64,000 bases of DNA from Neckera pumila (Eukaryota > Streptophyta > Bryopsida > Hypnales > Neckeraceae), in the NCBI GenBank assembly GCA_963969595.1, contig OZ018418.1, forward strand, positions 4,655,001 through 4,719,000, in the 5' to 3' direction. Under the pieces are notes generated by a model. That model was not told the origin of the DNA, did not search any database, and was given only the letters and a program-made list of their open reading frames with translations. Below are positions 22,080 to 35,600 of the stretch, piece by piece. Numbering within the stretch: position 1 is the stretch's first letter; every line of letters begins with the position of its first letter. The position numbers and the translations under genes are program-made.

Positions 22080-25000
22080 GGATTCTTTAAGCTTATGCTC
22101 CAAAAGAAAGAGCCTATGACAAGGAGCCTCTTATCTGGATTAGAGGCATTGCTCTTGAGGAGGTCCGGCTCAGAAGGGGGGAGCTTCTTGCCTTTATTGC
22201 ATTCAATGCCTTTTGTTTTCGGCTCTGCCACGGATGCTGCTTCCACGGCTGGAGAGTTCTCCACGGGAAATGTAGAGGTAGGCGTCGTAGCCAGCTTGCC
22301 CAGTCAAGGACCGCCAAAGACCCCAGTTTGCTGGCCGTTGCCAATGAAGTGGAAAGACTTAACACCAAGTCGACTTCACTCCCAGTCGCCAGCTCTCCGT
22401 ACCCCAAATACCCCGCACCAGAAACTATACGGGGGTGACAAAACACATGTCCTCCTCAATGATGGAGTATTGAAATCGTCCAAGGTAGGGCATGACTCTT
22501 TCCAAAAGAGCGACCCCGGACCAAAATCAAACAGAGGAGATCAAAAACAGAAGCTTTGATTCAATACTTGGACTGGAAGTCAGAGTCCGCAACTTGTAGG
22601 CATCGTCGACTCCCAATCCCCTAAAGCCATGGGAGACGATTCCTTGCCTTCTCCTACACCTATTCTGCTTAGAGCGGTCCTTAATGAGCATCAGCGACCC
22701 AATGCCTCAAGATCAACTGCATTTGTAGATCCATAGGTAAACACTGTCCATAGATTGCTACCAATGCCGCCTCCTTGAAGCTCTACAACTCTTTCTAGCG
22801 ATGAAATTTATTCTTGAATCGAACCCAAGCGGAGAAGAGAGGTGAAGGACGTACTGAAGCTTGGAGGGTTTAGCTCCTTCCGGAGCACAACTGAGTACGT
22901 GAAGCCTTCTCGACGCAAGGATATTTTTAGAGGGTATGCCAAGCAGAACGTGCTGGAGTCAAAGAAAGAGGCGAAGGAGGCCTCCAAGACCAATTCTTTC
23001 ACTAAGAACAATGGTTAGTATAGCGGTTCTCATTCACAGAGGAACTGCCTTTGCAAAAACAATTGTCACTATTAATAGAGTAGTCATTACAGTACAATGA
23101 ATAACCATCTTTTAGCAAAGTAGAGTGCTTCATGAGTGCATATTTGCCTCTACAATTTTACACCCGGTCATTCAAAATAAACTACATTTCATTTTCTATA
23201 ATTGAAGTAATCATATAGGCACGTGAGATAATTGATTTATATCTACATGGGTTCTCAAGTAAGTTCATTTCTCTTAATGTAAAGTGACCCAATTTTAATA
23301 CCCCATATTTTTTGGTCTAGTCATCATGTGGTATTTGCCTTTGATTGGCCTACAAATCATATTGTGTTTTCAAAATGTAACACACTTCCATCTTGCTTTG
23401 GCCTTCTCATATAAAATCTATTAATTGTATTGTTTTACTGTGCCTATATTTATCTATGCTTTAAGAAACTTATCTTTGAAACAAAGAGCCTTAAGATCTA
23501 AATTTCACCAGTTTCTCTCATTTTCATGAATATGGCCTTGTCACCAAAATCGATCAATCCTGCGGAGTGGCTACGGATTTGCAAAAAGAAAGATGTGGAA
23601 GTCAATCTTCTACAACATATCTGGACATTGATGTATGGTGAGACGTACGCCCTTCAGTACTTGGAATATGTCCTCTCACCATTCGAGCGTATAGATAATG
23701 TCCACGAAAGGAACAGTAAGGCAAAAGAGTTGGTGCAGTTGATCTTCTTGATCAAGAAGAAGAACAAGGTAAAGAAAATTGCCAGGAAGTTCAAGACCAA
23801 CTTCCTTGGGAGATATCACAGGTCAAAGATTAGCATGGACATGGACTGGTGGATATATAACACCAAGTTGCACATGGACTTTAACTTGCAGTTGTTAGTG
23901 CTGTTCGCATCACCAAGAGATACTGTGATCTCGGTTTCCTGTGGGGTGAAAATCATCTGCGCAGCCTAAGTATGTCCTTGTGATTCATTTGCTCATTCAA
24001 GTCGAGTCAAGTTGATATGCAATCTTGATTATCAAATTGGTGCCAGTGAAAATGTCATTTTCCCTACTTTTATGTTTGTTTTTCAAACTTTAGTATAGTT
24101 TGTTTTTCCAAGTAGGCCTATTTCATCTCGAATCAAGTTGACTTTTCCCTTCTAGACATGCTGATCTTCTTTGTTGTTTGTGTAGATGCTGTCTTTGGAC
24201 CACTTTGTCATAGGGAACTCAAAGTATAGCAACAACTTCAAAAGTTTGACAGTGAAGTCCAAGTTCCTGGACAAGGATGATTTTGTTGATGTTAGTTATT
24301 TGTGAACAAAATTAAACACGTAAAGAAATTAATGAAGGGCGCCTCCAGTTCAGGAAAGGGGAAACAGAGGATGACGGACAAAGAAGAAGCCACACACAAC
24401 GGATTGCGGAGGGAGACTGCGGTAAATCTCGATGACGAGGATGTTGAGGGTGGTAAAGCCATCAAGGGAGAGGAGTGGAGTGATCCTGCCGATGCAATTG
24501 TTAGGGATTTGACTGGTGAAGGCACTGGAACATCAAATGAGGTTCACAATTGCAACAAGATGAAGGGGTCGTTAGATACATAGGCTTAGCAAAATAAGAC
24601 ACCAGTGGATACCAGACTCAACAATTTGCCAATTTCTAAAAAAATGATTGCTTAGGAGCAAAAGAGGTAGTCTTTTGTGCCTGAGAAGCAATGGATGATT
24701 GACTTAATATCAACCAACAAGAAGAGAATGAAAGAGCTTGCGAGAAAATTCATGAAGAGAACAAGAAGGCTCGGGAGGAAAATGGTGGGCTAATCAAGAA
24801 TCTCATGGATAGTGTGCCAAACATTATGGCAACATTGATTGCACAGTCCATCTTTCATATTACTGAGGCTATCTTTAATACTAAACCAATGCAGGCGGTG
24901 GATCCAAACACGACATCGCCGCAGTTTATGATAGGGCAGGGATCTGCAAACATCGTCAGGCAACAGCTGGAGGGGTCGACATATCCGTCTACTAACACCC

Positions 25001-25137
25001 TAATGTTTGAGTTCCAACGATTGCAGCCGTCTCTAGCCTTCCCCGCCAACATTGTTGACTCCAATCCTGTGCCCTTTGACGTTGCTGCAAATCTTGTGGA
25101 TATGGATCGTACAGCAGAAGGAGTAGAGGCCAAGTAG
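22080..25137 (+). pseudogene. Unrecognised multi-exon gene remnant downstream of PH-1
   Basis: Several segments look coding. 22080-22559 is a Ser/Pro-rich end (EFSTGNVEVGVVASLPSQG). 22820-23018 is basic (REVKDVLKLGGFSSFRSTTE). 23526-23969 is a well-ordered helical segment (AEWLRICKKKDVEVNLLQHI, then DMDWWIYNTKLHMDFNLQLL). 24186-24290 follows an acceptor TTTGTGTAG. 24302-24583 is acidic and lysine rich. 24805-25137 is a C-terminal tail. Splice-like borders and one degenerate PH-1 palindrome (about 23469) suggest membership of the same element or a neighbouring copy of its family. No known domain recognised; function not assigned. Confidence 0.4.
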
Positions 25138-25199
25138 TCACAAGTTCCTGTGGCTGGTATTCCTCCAGGTTGTTTCCAATGACTCACTCAGCCTCTATT

Positions 25200-25830
25200 T
25201 CAACCTGATTTGAGTTGAAACTCCTTCCACTTTTTTTGTTTTTTACTGACAGTCAATTGTAGTTAGTAGAATTTAACTATTGAGTGATAAAACTTTGTAT
25301 ATTTTGTAAATGTTTTCTTCTTGGTGGAACAGTTTAATAAATTTTTTTTTTGCAAAATATTTTTGTATTCGATTGTATTAGTCGCAAGCTCTAAAGATGT
25401 ATGCACAGAATCACTTCCTTTCCTTGATGAGACCTTACTAGACATAGGTACGATGTGTACCCCATCCTCTACATTGCACAAATCCTCCTGATCCCAGTAA
25501 CAAAGAGGTTGGAGACAACATTCCTGATGATGCACTCTTAGAGATATACATTCCTCCGTCAAAATCCTTGGCTGCTATGACTGTGTTCTGCCCAGATATT
25601 GAGAAGGCAAGTGAGGTGAGCTTTATGTTGCCTTTAAATTGTATTATTGTATGGAGCGCAAGCGGAATATTGTTTATTTGTCAATGCGGTGCTTCCTGTT
25701 TTTGGGCTTCCTGGTTTCTATTGAGGATATATTTTCTTTTTTGGACGTTCCATTTTCAATACTCAAAATGTAGTGGACATTGAAATGGTTTAATTGTCAT
25801 CACATTCTGCTATAACTCTTGAGCAAGGTA
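25200..25830. other. Non-coding stretch
   Basis: Only short frames with no recognisable content. Probably the 3' flank of the preceding gene remnant. Confidence 0.4.
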
Positions 25831-25834
25831 GGTG

Positions 25835-25930
25835 TGAGGCTTGCGTGACGAGTGGTGAGGCGGGGGATGCTGTCACGTGAGTGGCGAGCGGCGAGCAGGG
25901 AGCGAGGAATGGTGAGCAAGGAGCACTAAT
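25835..25930. repeat. GAGCG/GTGAGC-rich short repeat
   Basis: Degenerate repeats such as GTGAGTGGCGAGCGGCGAGCAG, purine-rich on the plus strand, adjoining the next minisatellite. Confidence 0.55.
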
Positions 25931-25954
25931 TTAAAACAAAAAAGAAAAAAAGAG

Positions 25955-26240
25955 GATGAATCTGGATGAATAAATAAAAAAATCTGGATGAAAAAATTGG
26001 ACTATGTTGGATGAAAAAAGTAAATGATATTGGATGAAAAAAATGGATGATGTTCGGATGAAAAAAATGGATGATGCTGGATGAAAAAATTGGATGATGT
26101 TGGATTAAAATATTGATAGTGCTAGATGAAAAAATGGAAGAAGATAGGATAAAAAAATGGATGAAGATAGGATGAAAAGCAAAAAAAAGATAAAATGAAA
26201 AAAATAAATAAAGATAGGATGAAAAGTATGCGGTTTATAA
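25955..26240. repeat. Minisatellite, GATGATGTTGGATGAAAAAA unit
   Basis: About ten imperfect copies of a 20-27-bp unit containing GGATGAAAAAATGGATGAtG. It degrades to GATAGGATGAAAA repeats at its right end. Non-coding. Confidence 0.85.
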
Positions 26241-27168
26241 TTTGTGGAAAAATAAATCAAAAGCCTATAACCGTATAAAATGGGTATCTAAAATTGTAGA
26301 TTACATTTGGCCCACAAATTATAGATTTTACATTCAAATATCTACAAGGGACTGTAGCCGTAAACTTTGGAATGGTTTAATTCTAAAGTAGAAAAATTAA
26401 TCGCAACTACTGACGCACATGACTTGAATATAACAATTGCATAATATGCTTCTCAACTACAGATATAAGAATAGAATAATAATGCACACAAGAAAAGACA
26501 TAATTACCAATAAATGCTTGGTACAAGAAGAGTGGATAAAAAATCATTAATACCATGAATTGATAAAAATGCCAATAGCAAATGCATTGTGCTTAATGAC
26601 AAAGATTTTAATGAAGTCAAATCATTGGCAGGCTAGGAAGTTGTCAAGGTGTTGGTTCACCCTTAATTTAACATTAAAACTTGTACTCCAATTTTGGGTT
26701 CTATTTTGAGGCCTAAAAAATTGTAAACACTTGGATTATCATAGATAATTAAAATCAAAGTCATTGTCTGGTATAAGCTCATCATCTTGATAATCAATAT
26801 ATACTCTCTACCAAATGGCATATTTATTTGATAAGTACCATTGAACTAATGAACTCCATGTCCAGATGAGCACAATCTCACAATGGACGTGTTGTTTTTT
26901 CTATTTTTGTGCCCTTTATACCACAACATCACACCATGGTGACATTCTAATCAAGAGCGTAGGTAGTTTAGGAGTTCAAAGGTGGTAATTGATGAATACA
27001 TCATACAGTTGGAAAAAATGCATAATGATTATCACAAATGTGGATTCTTGCAAGAAACATTGGATTTATTTTTTGTCACAATGAAAGTGAGTCTCTTGTC
27101 ATCTTCTATAGATTTTGAAGAATAAATATGATGAATTTAAAAATTTTAATTGAAATGATCTAACTTAA
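26241..27168. other. AT-rich non-coding stretch
   Basis: I see no gene, element terminus or RNA structure here. Confidence 0.5.
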
Positions 27169-28075
27169 CCCCTAAAGTTCTTTGACTATGTTCGCACCAA
27201 AAATTCTCCAAAACTGCCATTTCTAGGACAAGTACCAATTTTTTGAAAAATATCATTTTTGGACATATATAATCCTAGGATCTTGTATTACTCTGGTCTG
27301 AGAATGTGTGGAAAAAATTTCATAAATTTCCATCGTGTAGATTGGAAGTTATTAGCGTTTGAAGTGGCAAAAGTCCATTTTTTGGCCCTGTAAAAAATCG
27401 AGCAGCTGCACTTCACAAGGTCAAATTATTATGAAAAAGAATAAAAAATGCTTGTTCTTCTTTGAATTCATTCTTCAGAGCAAGTTGGCTACATGCTTGA
27501 AAATTTTCAGATTATTTGGAATTATACAACATACAGGAAAAAAATAGTAAGTAGAAAAAAGTAGAGAATGGGACAAAACACTAAATTGTTAAGAATCTAT
27601 TTATGGAATTGAAAAATGCCAATCCCAATGGTTGCAATGTTTCAATAAACAATCTACATCCTATAATTTTATTTTTTTTGAAAAAAATTGAAAATTGAGT
27701 GAAATAAACGACTTCAAAGTTTTTTTAGAGTAGACAATCCATAACTGCTCGCAAACTAAAAATCCTTGTAACATTTGACTCATTGATCAAAATGGTATGA
27801 TTCAAAGCTTTCCATGTATATATAAATTTAATAAACCAATTTCAAATTTTTATTTTTGAAAAAAGTGATTTTTTTTTATATGCCTAAACTTCCCGAGTTG
27901 AGAAACAAACGACACATTAGGCCATAACTTTTGACTCATATTTCCAAATGTCATGAAATATGGTGCATATGAAAGATATTCCTTGTTCCCACCTTCTATA
28001 AAAATTTTAGACCAAAATATGCAAATCTTCAGTACTTGCCCAAAATTTCTATGTTGCATGTTGGTCTTTTAGGGC
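27169..28075. mobile_element. TTAA-flanked non-autonomous element, subfamily 2
   Basis: A 907-bp segment flanked by TTAA at 27165-27168 and 28076-28079. The left end CCCCTAAAGTTC and right end TTTTAGGGC are inverted. The interior matches 6629-7756 in several blocks, for example GCAGCTGCACTTCACAAGGT. No coding capacity. It is related in its terminal bases to the subfamily at 1038-1676. Confidence 0.65.
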
Positions 28076-28079
28076 TTAA

Positions 28080-29190
28080 TGATGGTAATCATATCCTTTA
28101 TTTTTCAAACATTATATTCTTAAAAATTCATTTTGTCACACTTTGAATTTTTAGATTCATTTGTACAAGGTGACCATACATAATTAAAGATCTAGAGTTG
28201 AAATCTATATGGTGTATTTCTACAATAAGGGGCATATGCATACAAAGTAGCATCTAAATATATATTATTTTATGTCCTCCATGTCCATGCAAATAGGACT
28301 CACTTGCACAAGCACTTTTGAACTTTGAAGAGGGTTTCAACTTCATTTTTTTTTTAAAATTTGATCACCATCAAGTCTTTCAATGAAATGTCCAATTTTT
28401 AGTTTTTTTGGTTCATAATATTCTATTTATAAATTTTTTTAAACCTCATTGTATCTATATTTTGTATCAATCTGTCATTTTTTTATATAGTCTTGTAGTG
28501 GTACATTTAGTTGTTGACTTTTCTAATCAACAATTTAGGATTGTTGTAATTTATAGTACTCCTAGTACTTGTAGTATTGGACACTAGAAATGCAGTTTCT
28601 GCCAAAACACTAGAAATGTAGTTTTTGCCAGAATGCTAGAAAAACTGAATGGTGTTCCTTGCAATAATTCAGGTTGTGTTTTGGTGGTCCAACCAAAAAT
28701 CTCTAGTAAAAACAAAATCTGATGTGAAGACTACAACTTGCGTCAAATGCAATGACATTTAACACAAATGCAACAAAAAAACTTCAAATATGGCATTTCC
28801 ATCATGCATAGGAAATGCTGCAGGAAATGACTTTAGCTAGACTATGCTAAAAGTTGAGCTGTCTTCAGTGTGTTGTATCTTACCATCAGACTCTACAACA
28901 TCGTCATCTATGAACTGTAGAATGCAAGGATCTAATAAATAGGCACTAGAAGTTGGCTTAGGATTTAGGATGGCAAACCTGTATAGAGAGTTAACTTTAC
29001 AAAAAATCCTAGATTTGCAAAAAATCTATGATCTTGCAACTATACCTACCATGAAGCAATAATCTGCTCTTGAAGGTTTAGGGATAAATTTTTTTTGAAC
29101 TCATAGTGAAAACCACCCCTCTACTATTGAACTGAACAAAATGAAAATAAATTTTGTACCAAGGCTCAATAAGCCACCTTTAGGACCCCT
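28080..29190. other. AT-rich non-coding stretch
   Basis: No recognisable gene. A short local duplication around ACTAGAAATGCAGTTTcTGCCA occurs at about 28585-28640. Confidence 0.45.
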
Positions 29191-29690
29191 CTCTTGGTGT
29201 CAAGAGTCCCCTTAGGAGGTCTTTTCCTTAATGCAACTTTTGCAACCAAAGTCTGCAATCAAAACAAGTTGCCTAACAAAAATTGGAAAATAAAACAAGA
29301 GGATTTGGAGAAAGTTTGAAAAGTTTCATAAGGTCCTCCCTTGGAAACCCCTCTTGATGCCAAGAGGCCCTATGGAGGGTCTTCCTCTATGCAACTATTG
29401 CAGCCAAAGTCTGCAATTAGAACAACCTACTTTGAAAAAAAAATTGAAAATAAAACAAGAGGATTTGGAAAAAGTTTGAAAAGTTTCATAAAGGAACCCC
29501 CTCTTGGTGCCAAGAGGCCATATAGAGGGTCTTCCCCTATGCAACTATTGCGGCCAAAGTCTGCAATTAGAACAACCTACTTTGAAAAGAATTGGAAAAT
29601 AAAACAATAGAATTTGGAGAAAGTTTAAAAAGTTCCATAAGGTCCTCTCTTGGGAACCCCTCTCTGTGCAAAGAGGCCTCTAAGGGGTTC
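29190..29690. repeat. Tandem repeat, about 155-bp unit
   Basis: Three to four copies with starts near 29201, 29358, 29513 and 29668, each with CTCTTGGTGCCAAGAGGCC then GGGTCTTCCcCTATGCAAC, and ending in an AAACAAGAGGATTTGGAGAA region. Short frames across it only mirror the repeat. Confidence 0.85.
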
Positions 29691-29744
29691 AAACCTAAGC
29701 AAAAACAACCTGACACGTTTGTCCATTTGAAGAACTTCACATAC

Positions 29745-30150
29745 TTGGTCACTTTAGAAACCTCTATTGGCCCCAAAAAACCCTGTGGAGTGTTTGAAAT
29801 ATGGAAATCTCAAACATTATTTTTCCAAAAAATAAATTCAACTGTTTCTTTTTTCAATTCTTTTTTTTCTTTCTTCCATACTTGGTGACCCTAAAAACTT
29901 ATCTCAAGAGACCCTTTGGAGTGTTTGAAGCATAGAATTCTCAAAAAATTTTGTTCCAAAAAAGAATTTGTATTTTTTTTTTCTATTTTTTTTTCATGTT
30001 TGGTCACCTCTAAAAACCTCTCTCGGTACTGATAGACCCTTTGAGATATTTGAAGCATGGAATTCTCAAAACTTTTCTTTCCAAGAGATAAAAGAAAAAT
30101 TTTCACCTTTTTTTTTCATACTTAGTCACCCCTAGAAACTCTTTTAGGCT
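29745..30150. repeat. Degenerate tandem repeat, about 120-bp unit
   Basis: Copies with CATACTTGGTCACCCCTAAA, then AGACCCTTTGGAGTGTTTGA and GAATTCTCAAAA. A further dispersed pair lies at about 30950-31090. The CCAAGAGACCC part resembles the adjacent 155-bp unit, so the two arrays may share an origin. Confidence 0.7.
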
Positions 30151-30159
30151 TTGTTCCAA

Positions 30160-32680
30160 AATTTGAGTTTTCGGCTTTTTTGTAGGCACTTAAGCAGGTG
30201 GATACTTCATGGCGTCATCTAGCATTCTTGCAACAATCAAGTTCAAAAGAATATCATTGTGGAATTTGTGCATAGTGGATTTATTTGCTTTTATTTGTTT
30301 GATTTGTTCTTTGTGAATGCTATAATACGTGATGTGGTCTATAGTCACCCATTGCACCTCACTAATATAATATTGGATTGTTTTTGTTTTTGCAATTGGA
30401 ATGGGCACAGGTGACGACCACATCCTCTTGGAATAATGAAAATGACTTAGCTAAAATCACTACTTCTACTTTTCTATGTGATATTTTAGATCTAAGTTCT
30501 TTGGATGTTTTGACACTTTGTGATGTAAAGTTGAGCTTATACATAGGATTGTTACAGTTATCCTTATGTTTCATAAATATTGTGATTTTTTTTACTCTAG
30601 TCTAAAATATTACATGTTTGAAGGAAAAAAGTAGGGTAATTTCTTAGAACCAAGTTTTAATAAGATATGTTTCAAAGGCTTTTTTTGGCACATATTTGCT
30701 TGGACCATATTAATGGCTCAAATAAATATGATGTTTGTGGTTTTTAGTGACATTGTGATGATTGTAAAAAATCTCTACATCTGATGACAGAAAGACTATA
30801 CAGAATATCTGGATAAGAAAAAAATAGGACTATGAGGATCCTTCACAAGAGGTTGTATAAATGGATCCCACTCTTAGACATGAAAATAGATGACTGGTGA
30901 TAATTAGAATAATGCCCTCTAGAAGGAATGTTCGAGAAACAAATCTTTTTTTTCATACTTGGTCACCCCTAAAAACCTCTGTTGGACCTAGGAGACCCTT
31001 TCAGAAGTTTGAAGCATGGAATTTTTAAGAAAAACTCCCCAAAAAAAAACATTTTTTTTTTTTTTTTCATATTTGGTCACCCCTAAAGGACATTCTATTG
31101 TTCCTTGCCTACGAAAGGTAGGTCAAGCAAAGGGTTCCAAGAACCCTTTTAGGAAGATTGAACCTTTATATATATAGAGAGAGAAATCCTTCTAAAGTCA
31201 TTAGTTTTGTAATTGATACAAGATTAATTCCATTAGCTAAATCCTTTATTAGACACGTTTTTTTCATCTACTTAGTATTGACTTCAAAATATAGTGATCA
31301 CCCTTCCTGCTATTAAATTGCTTGTATAGAAGTATAAGCAGTGAAGACCTCTAATTTCAAGCTCACAAAGTCAAAGTGACTTCAAGAACCATCTTATGTT
31401 TGTAAATAGATGACTCATTTAGTCATATATATAAATATATAATAAATGAATAAAGTACAAATTTTTAATGTCTTGTTCATAAGGATTAAAAGCAAACATC
31501 TATGTTGTGCTAAAATTTGAAATTAATTATCAATTTTCTCAAAGTTCAGAATATGTTTATTTTCTACAAATGAGGACCTATTTAGGTATTGTACTCATTA
31601 ATAAAGTTGTACTAAGACTAAAAGGGCTAGTATTAGCATTTTAATTTACAACTAACATTACAAGCTAATATATCTTCAGCATACCTGTATTATGCATATA
31701 GCTTTAGAATCAAGATTCCATCATCTTCCTATTTGCTTGTACTTTGCATTCATAAACCCTTGAAGGACGCCACAGTGGTTTTTCCATTGATGATTGACTT
31801 TGAAACAATCTGCAAAACAAAAAAGAATCATTTTTCATGCAATTTTTTCAGTTACCGCATGGAATTTATAGAGTATCCACCATCTCTAATACGGTGATAA
31901 AGTAGCAAAAAGCATGCTTTATTTTCATCTTTTTTCCTCTCTACTATGACTATTTGAAGTATAGATATTCATTCCCTCAAAATCTGCCTGATGTCTTTAT
32001 TTGGTCCACCTTGTTCAAATATATTGTCAACTGCATGTACTAGCTATTAAATTAGGTAAAAGACTTGAAAATTCTATTCAACACTTCATGACCAGTCATA
32101 GGGAAGCAACAACCAAGGTGACTAGCCCATCTTTTAAGTGTTAACATTGTGCATATTTTCTAACGATAATCCCTAAATGCCATATTTAACTACTTTTGGA
32201 CTTTAGGAGTAATTTTAGACTATGTTTTGGGAGACTACATTGGGAGAGCTCCCGTTGTATTGGTTTTCAAGACCGCAACGCCTATGAAAGTGGGAAGATT
32301 AGAATGAAGTAGACCATGTTCATACCCAAGAAGAGGACAAAGAAACATAATAACTAAGATATTTCACCCATAGTACATTAATTCTACCTAACAGTAGAGA
32401 AGATTCATCGGAAAAGTTGCCGCTGTAGTGCATATCCCAGACTTTGGGATCTAAAGTGTTGCAAGAAAACAATGAAAACAAATATCATTCAACTTAGACT
32501 ATTACAAAGACTAGTAAGCAAGCATTGTCTAACCCATTAGTATCTCCCTGCAGAATAAGGATCTGGAATTCTTCCGGTGTAATTCCCGCATTCAAACTTA
32601 CGGTACAAGAGGACTGTTGGCACGGTGGAATGGAACTTGAAAGTAAAGAAAAGGTGAAGAAGGGTCACCACATTTTATTA
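30160..32680. other. Long AT-rich non-coding stretch
   Basis: No gene supported. Contents seen are two more copies of the TTGGTCACCCCTAAA repeat (30950-31090), a short TATATATAGAGAGAGA run near 31165, and a CCCTAAATGCC element-end-like motif near 32170. The segment 32540-32680 has higher GC and adjoins LX2. Confidence 0.45.
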
Positions 32681-32685
32681 ACACC

Positions 32686-35600
32686 TGTCGTACGCGCAAT
32701 CTAGGTGTAAGTATCCTTAACACAAAAATGTGCCAAGATAACATGAAATATCGTCCCAGGGAATTTCCGGATTCTATGTAGTATGTTCTAGCTATCCGGC
32801 TTTTCTATCTTTCTCTCTTCTCACTTACTTACTCTTTTCCGGCTTCCTTCAAAATCCGGATCATAAACTATCCGGAATCCGGTTTACGTCTCTGCTTCCA
32901 ATCCGATTTTCTATACCTCTGTTTTACCATCAGAGGGTCCACTATTGGTCTTGTAGAGGGGTAGGGACTCACCACTCGTTGTTCTCCTACAATTCTAACA
33001 AACACAAATAAAAACACCCAAGTACTCAAAGGGTTGTAGCAAGACGAGAAGATCCGGATCCTCACAGCTCCCGGATGGTAAATCCAGAAAGCAGGTCACT
33101 CAGGAATACTTCACTCTCCCTAACTACAACGACAGATCTTAGAGTCAAGTATAAGGGGGTGTGATCTTTCTAGAGGTTGAATGAATTCTAAGGTTGGCAG
33201 ATCTTCCAAACAGGTGGGAACTTCCTTAGGCGGGCGCTTACCTCCGCACGGCTTGACAACCGGACTCGCTTCCCCGCTACTCAGATCCGGACTACTCTAG
33301 TAGTAATTTAAAGACACAATGCTCAGCTCCTAAGTCAACAATCCAACAACATTACAATAGCACACTCTCGACTTAGACCATATTCTCCTAAATCCGGATT
33401 CCTCCTCACCCGTCCTTTCCTTCCAACACCCAGACCCCAAGGCAACACAATCCGGATACACTAATAAAGCCAAACTGCATACCCGAGGGTTTAGATTTTG
33501 AAAAGGGAATGAAATACAAATGAATATCAACTAGGAGGGAATGAGGGGCAACTAACTTGCCCGCCCTTAAAAACCCAAATTGAAACCAAAGTCAACACCC
33601 TAAAAACAACAAAGGGAAGCCCAAAAACCAGGGCAACCTCACACACACACCAAGGAAATCCCGATTTAACCGGGAAAGTCCTTATCCCTAAATTTCTGGA
33701 ACCCGGGCCCATGCTAGGATTCCGGTTCCGGATCTAACTAACTAAATTCTAATCCACCTCCACAAGTAATCCCCTTTGAACTACTTGGTCATCCGAGACT
33801 TCTTTGAACTACCGGCTCCCTGCTTGGTTGTCGATTTACCGGAACCCTTGGCTGGCGTCATCTTGGCAGCTCAAGGCGGATTCTGCCGGGTCGCAGAAGA
33901 CATCTCTTCTTCATCCGTATCCTCCTCAGACTCAATAGCGGATTCAAACTCACCGGATTCAGAGTCTTCGATCTCTTGCTTTGCTGGCTTCTTACCTTCC
34001 GGCTTCCGCTTCTCCGACTTCCGGAGTTTGAGTTGCTTCCCAGGTTCTACCATCTCTAGTTCTTCTTTCGGATCCGAGAATTCGACCTCCACTATTTCCG
34101 TCTTCGTGTTCTTCCGGGTTTCCGGCTTGAGTTCCGATCTCGCCTCTGGAGCCGGATCTCCCAAATCGATCAACTGTGTCCCCCGTGCTGGGGATGGTTC
34201 CGCCATGTGGGGGAATTTCTCCGGATGCTCCCTTGCCGGATTTATTGTTCCCATACCTTCTAAGAGGTCCCTCCGGATTGGCAATCTCTGCCCTGTCTTT
34301 CCGGATCCCGCCGGAGACTGTGAGGAAGGACTAAAAGTACTCACTATTCCCCACTTCTGGAATTGACCCGAGGAAGGTACCTGGGGCAGCTTGAAGAGAG
34401 ACTTCAAGCCTGGGTCTTCTTCTGTTCCGGAAGTTCCGGCTCTGTACTTGACCGGCGACTCCATGAAGATATCCGGAAGTGGCCCAAACTCGTCCTTGGC
34501 CACATCCAGAGGTCTCAGTAGCTGCCTCATCTCGTCCAAAACGGTCTTCATCTTGGCCTCGTAATCGACCAAGACTTGCAACACTCGAGATCCGGTGACG
34601 ATGCCGTCGGTATCTAGTTTCTTCGTGAAGAGCACGGACCGGATGATCAAATGTTCCGGTTGTTCTACCAACCCCTTCAAATCCCGGACGAGCTTCAGGG
34701 CATCCGTCTCCTTCTTCTGGGCTGAGATCGACTGTCCCTCCGTCCAGTAAAACTTATTCTTGTAGTTATCACGTTCCGCCTTCAGCAGTGCGATCTCCTT
34801 GTCCTTTTCTTGGAGTAGTGCCGGATCAGGTCTCTTCCGGATTTCGTTGAAGATCTGATCTATCTCAACGTTCAATTCGCTGGCGATGCCCGTGATCACC
34901 CCTGCCATCTCAGCGTGCATCTTCCGGCACTGTGCCATCCACCGGGCTCCGGCATCATAGAAGTCGGAGACATCGGTATACTTCGGCGACGGCTGGGTCA
35001 GGGCCGGATTCGATTCCGGTACATCCACACTTGCTCTTCATGAGTCCGGATTGGTTACCTTATGCCGCTTCTTCTTCTCCAGCAGCTTCAGTTCCGGCTG
35101 CTCCTCCTCTTCTTCTTCTTCTTCGGTCGCTTCTCCCGTCGTCTTCAACTCCTCCGTGAATCCGTATTTCAGGATCTGCATTCCGGTCTCATACGCAACT
35201 TGTTCTGGCGAGGTCATGTAATCATAATAATGATACAGATGGAACAAGTATGTACTGACTGGACTCTGCTTGGCCTTCTCGACCGCCATCGCCATCTTCT
35301 TGACCTTCTGGTGAATTAGGCCTGCCCAATTCACGACCCGGCCTTCCAGTGCTCCAAAAATCGTATTCGCGACTGTGACCGTAACTCTCGTTGGTTTTTC
35401 TGGATATACTATGGGAATCAGGAAATTCAGTAACCTCCTATGACGCTCATTGCTACAGTCACTATCGGAGAAGCCCTCCTTGTGGTGCGGTGGCTTCTTG
35501 AACTTTCCTTCATGAAACTTCTCCGTCCGGGTTGCGCTTCCGGATCCGGACTACGTCAACCCGTAAGTTTCCGCCCACATCCCTTCCGTCCAGGACAATA

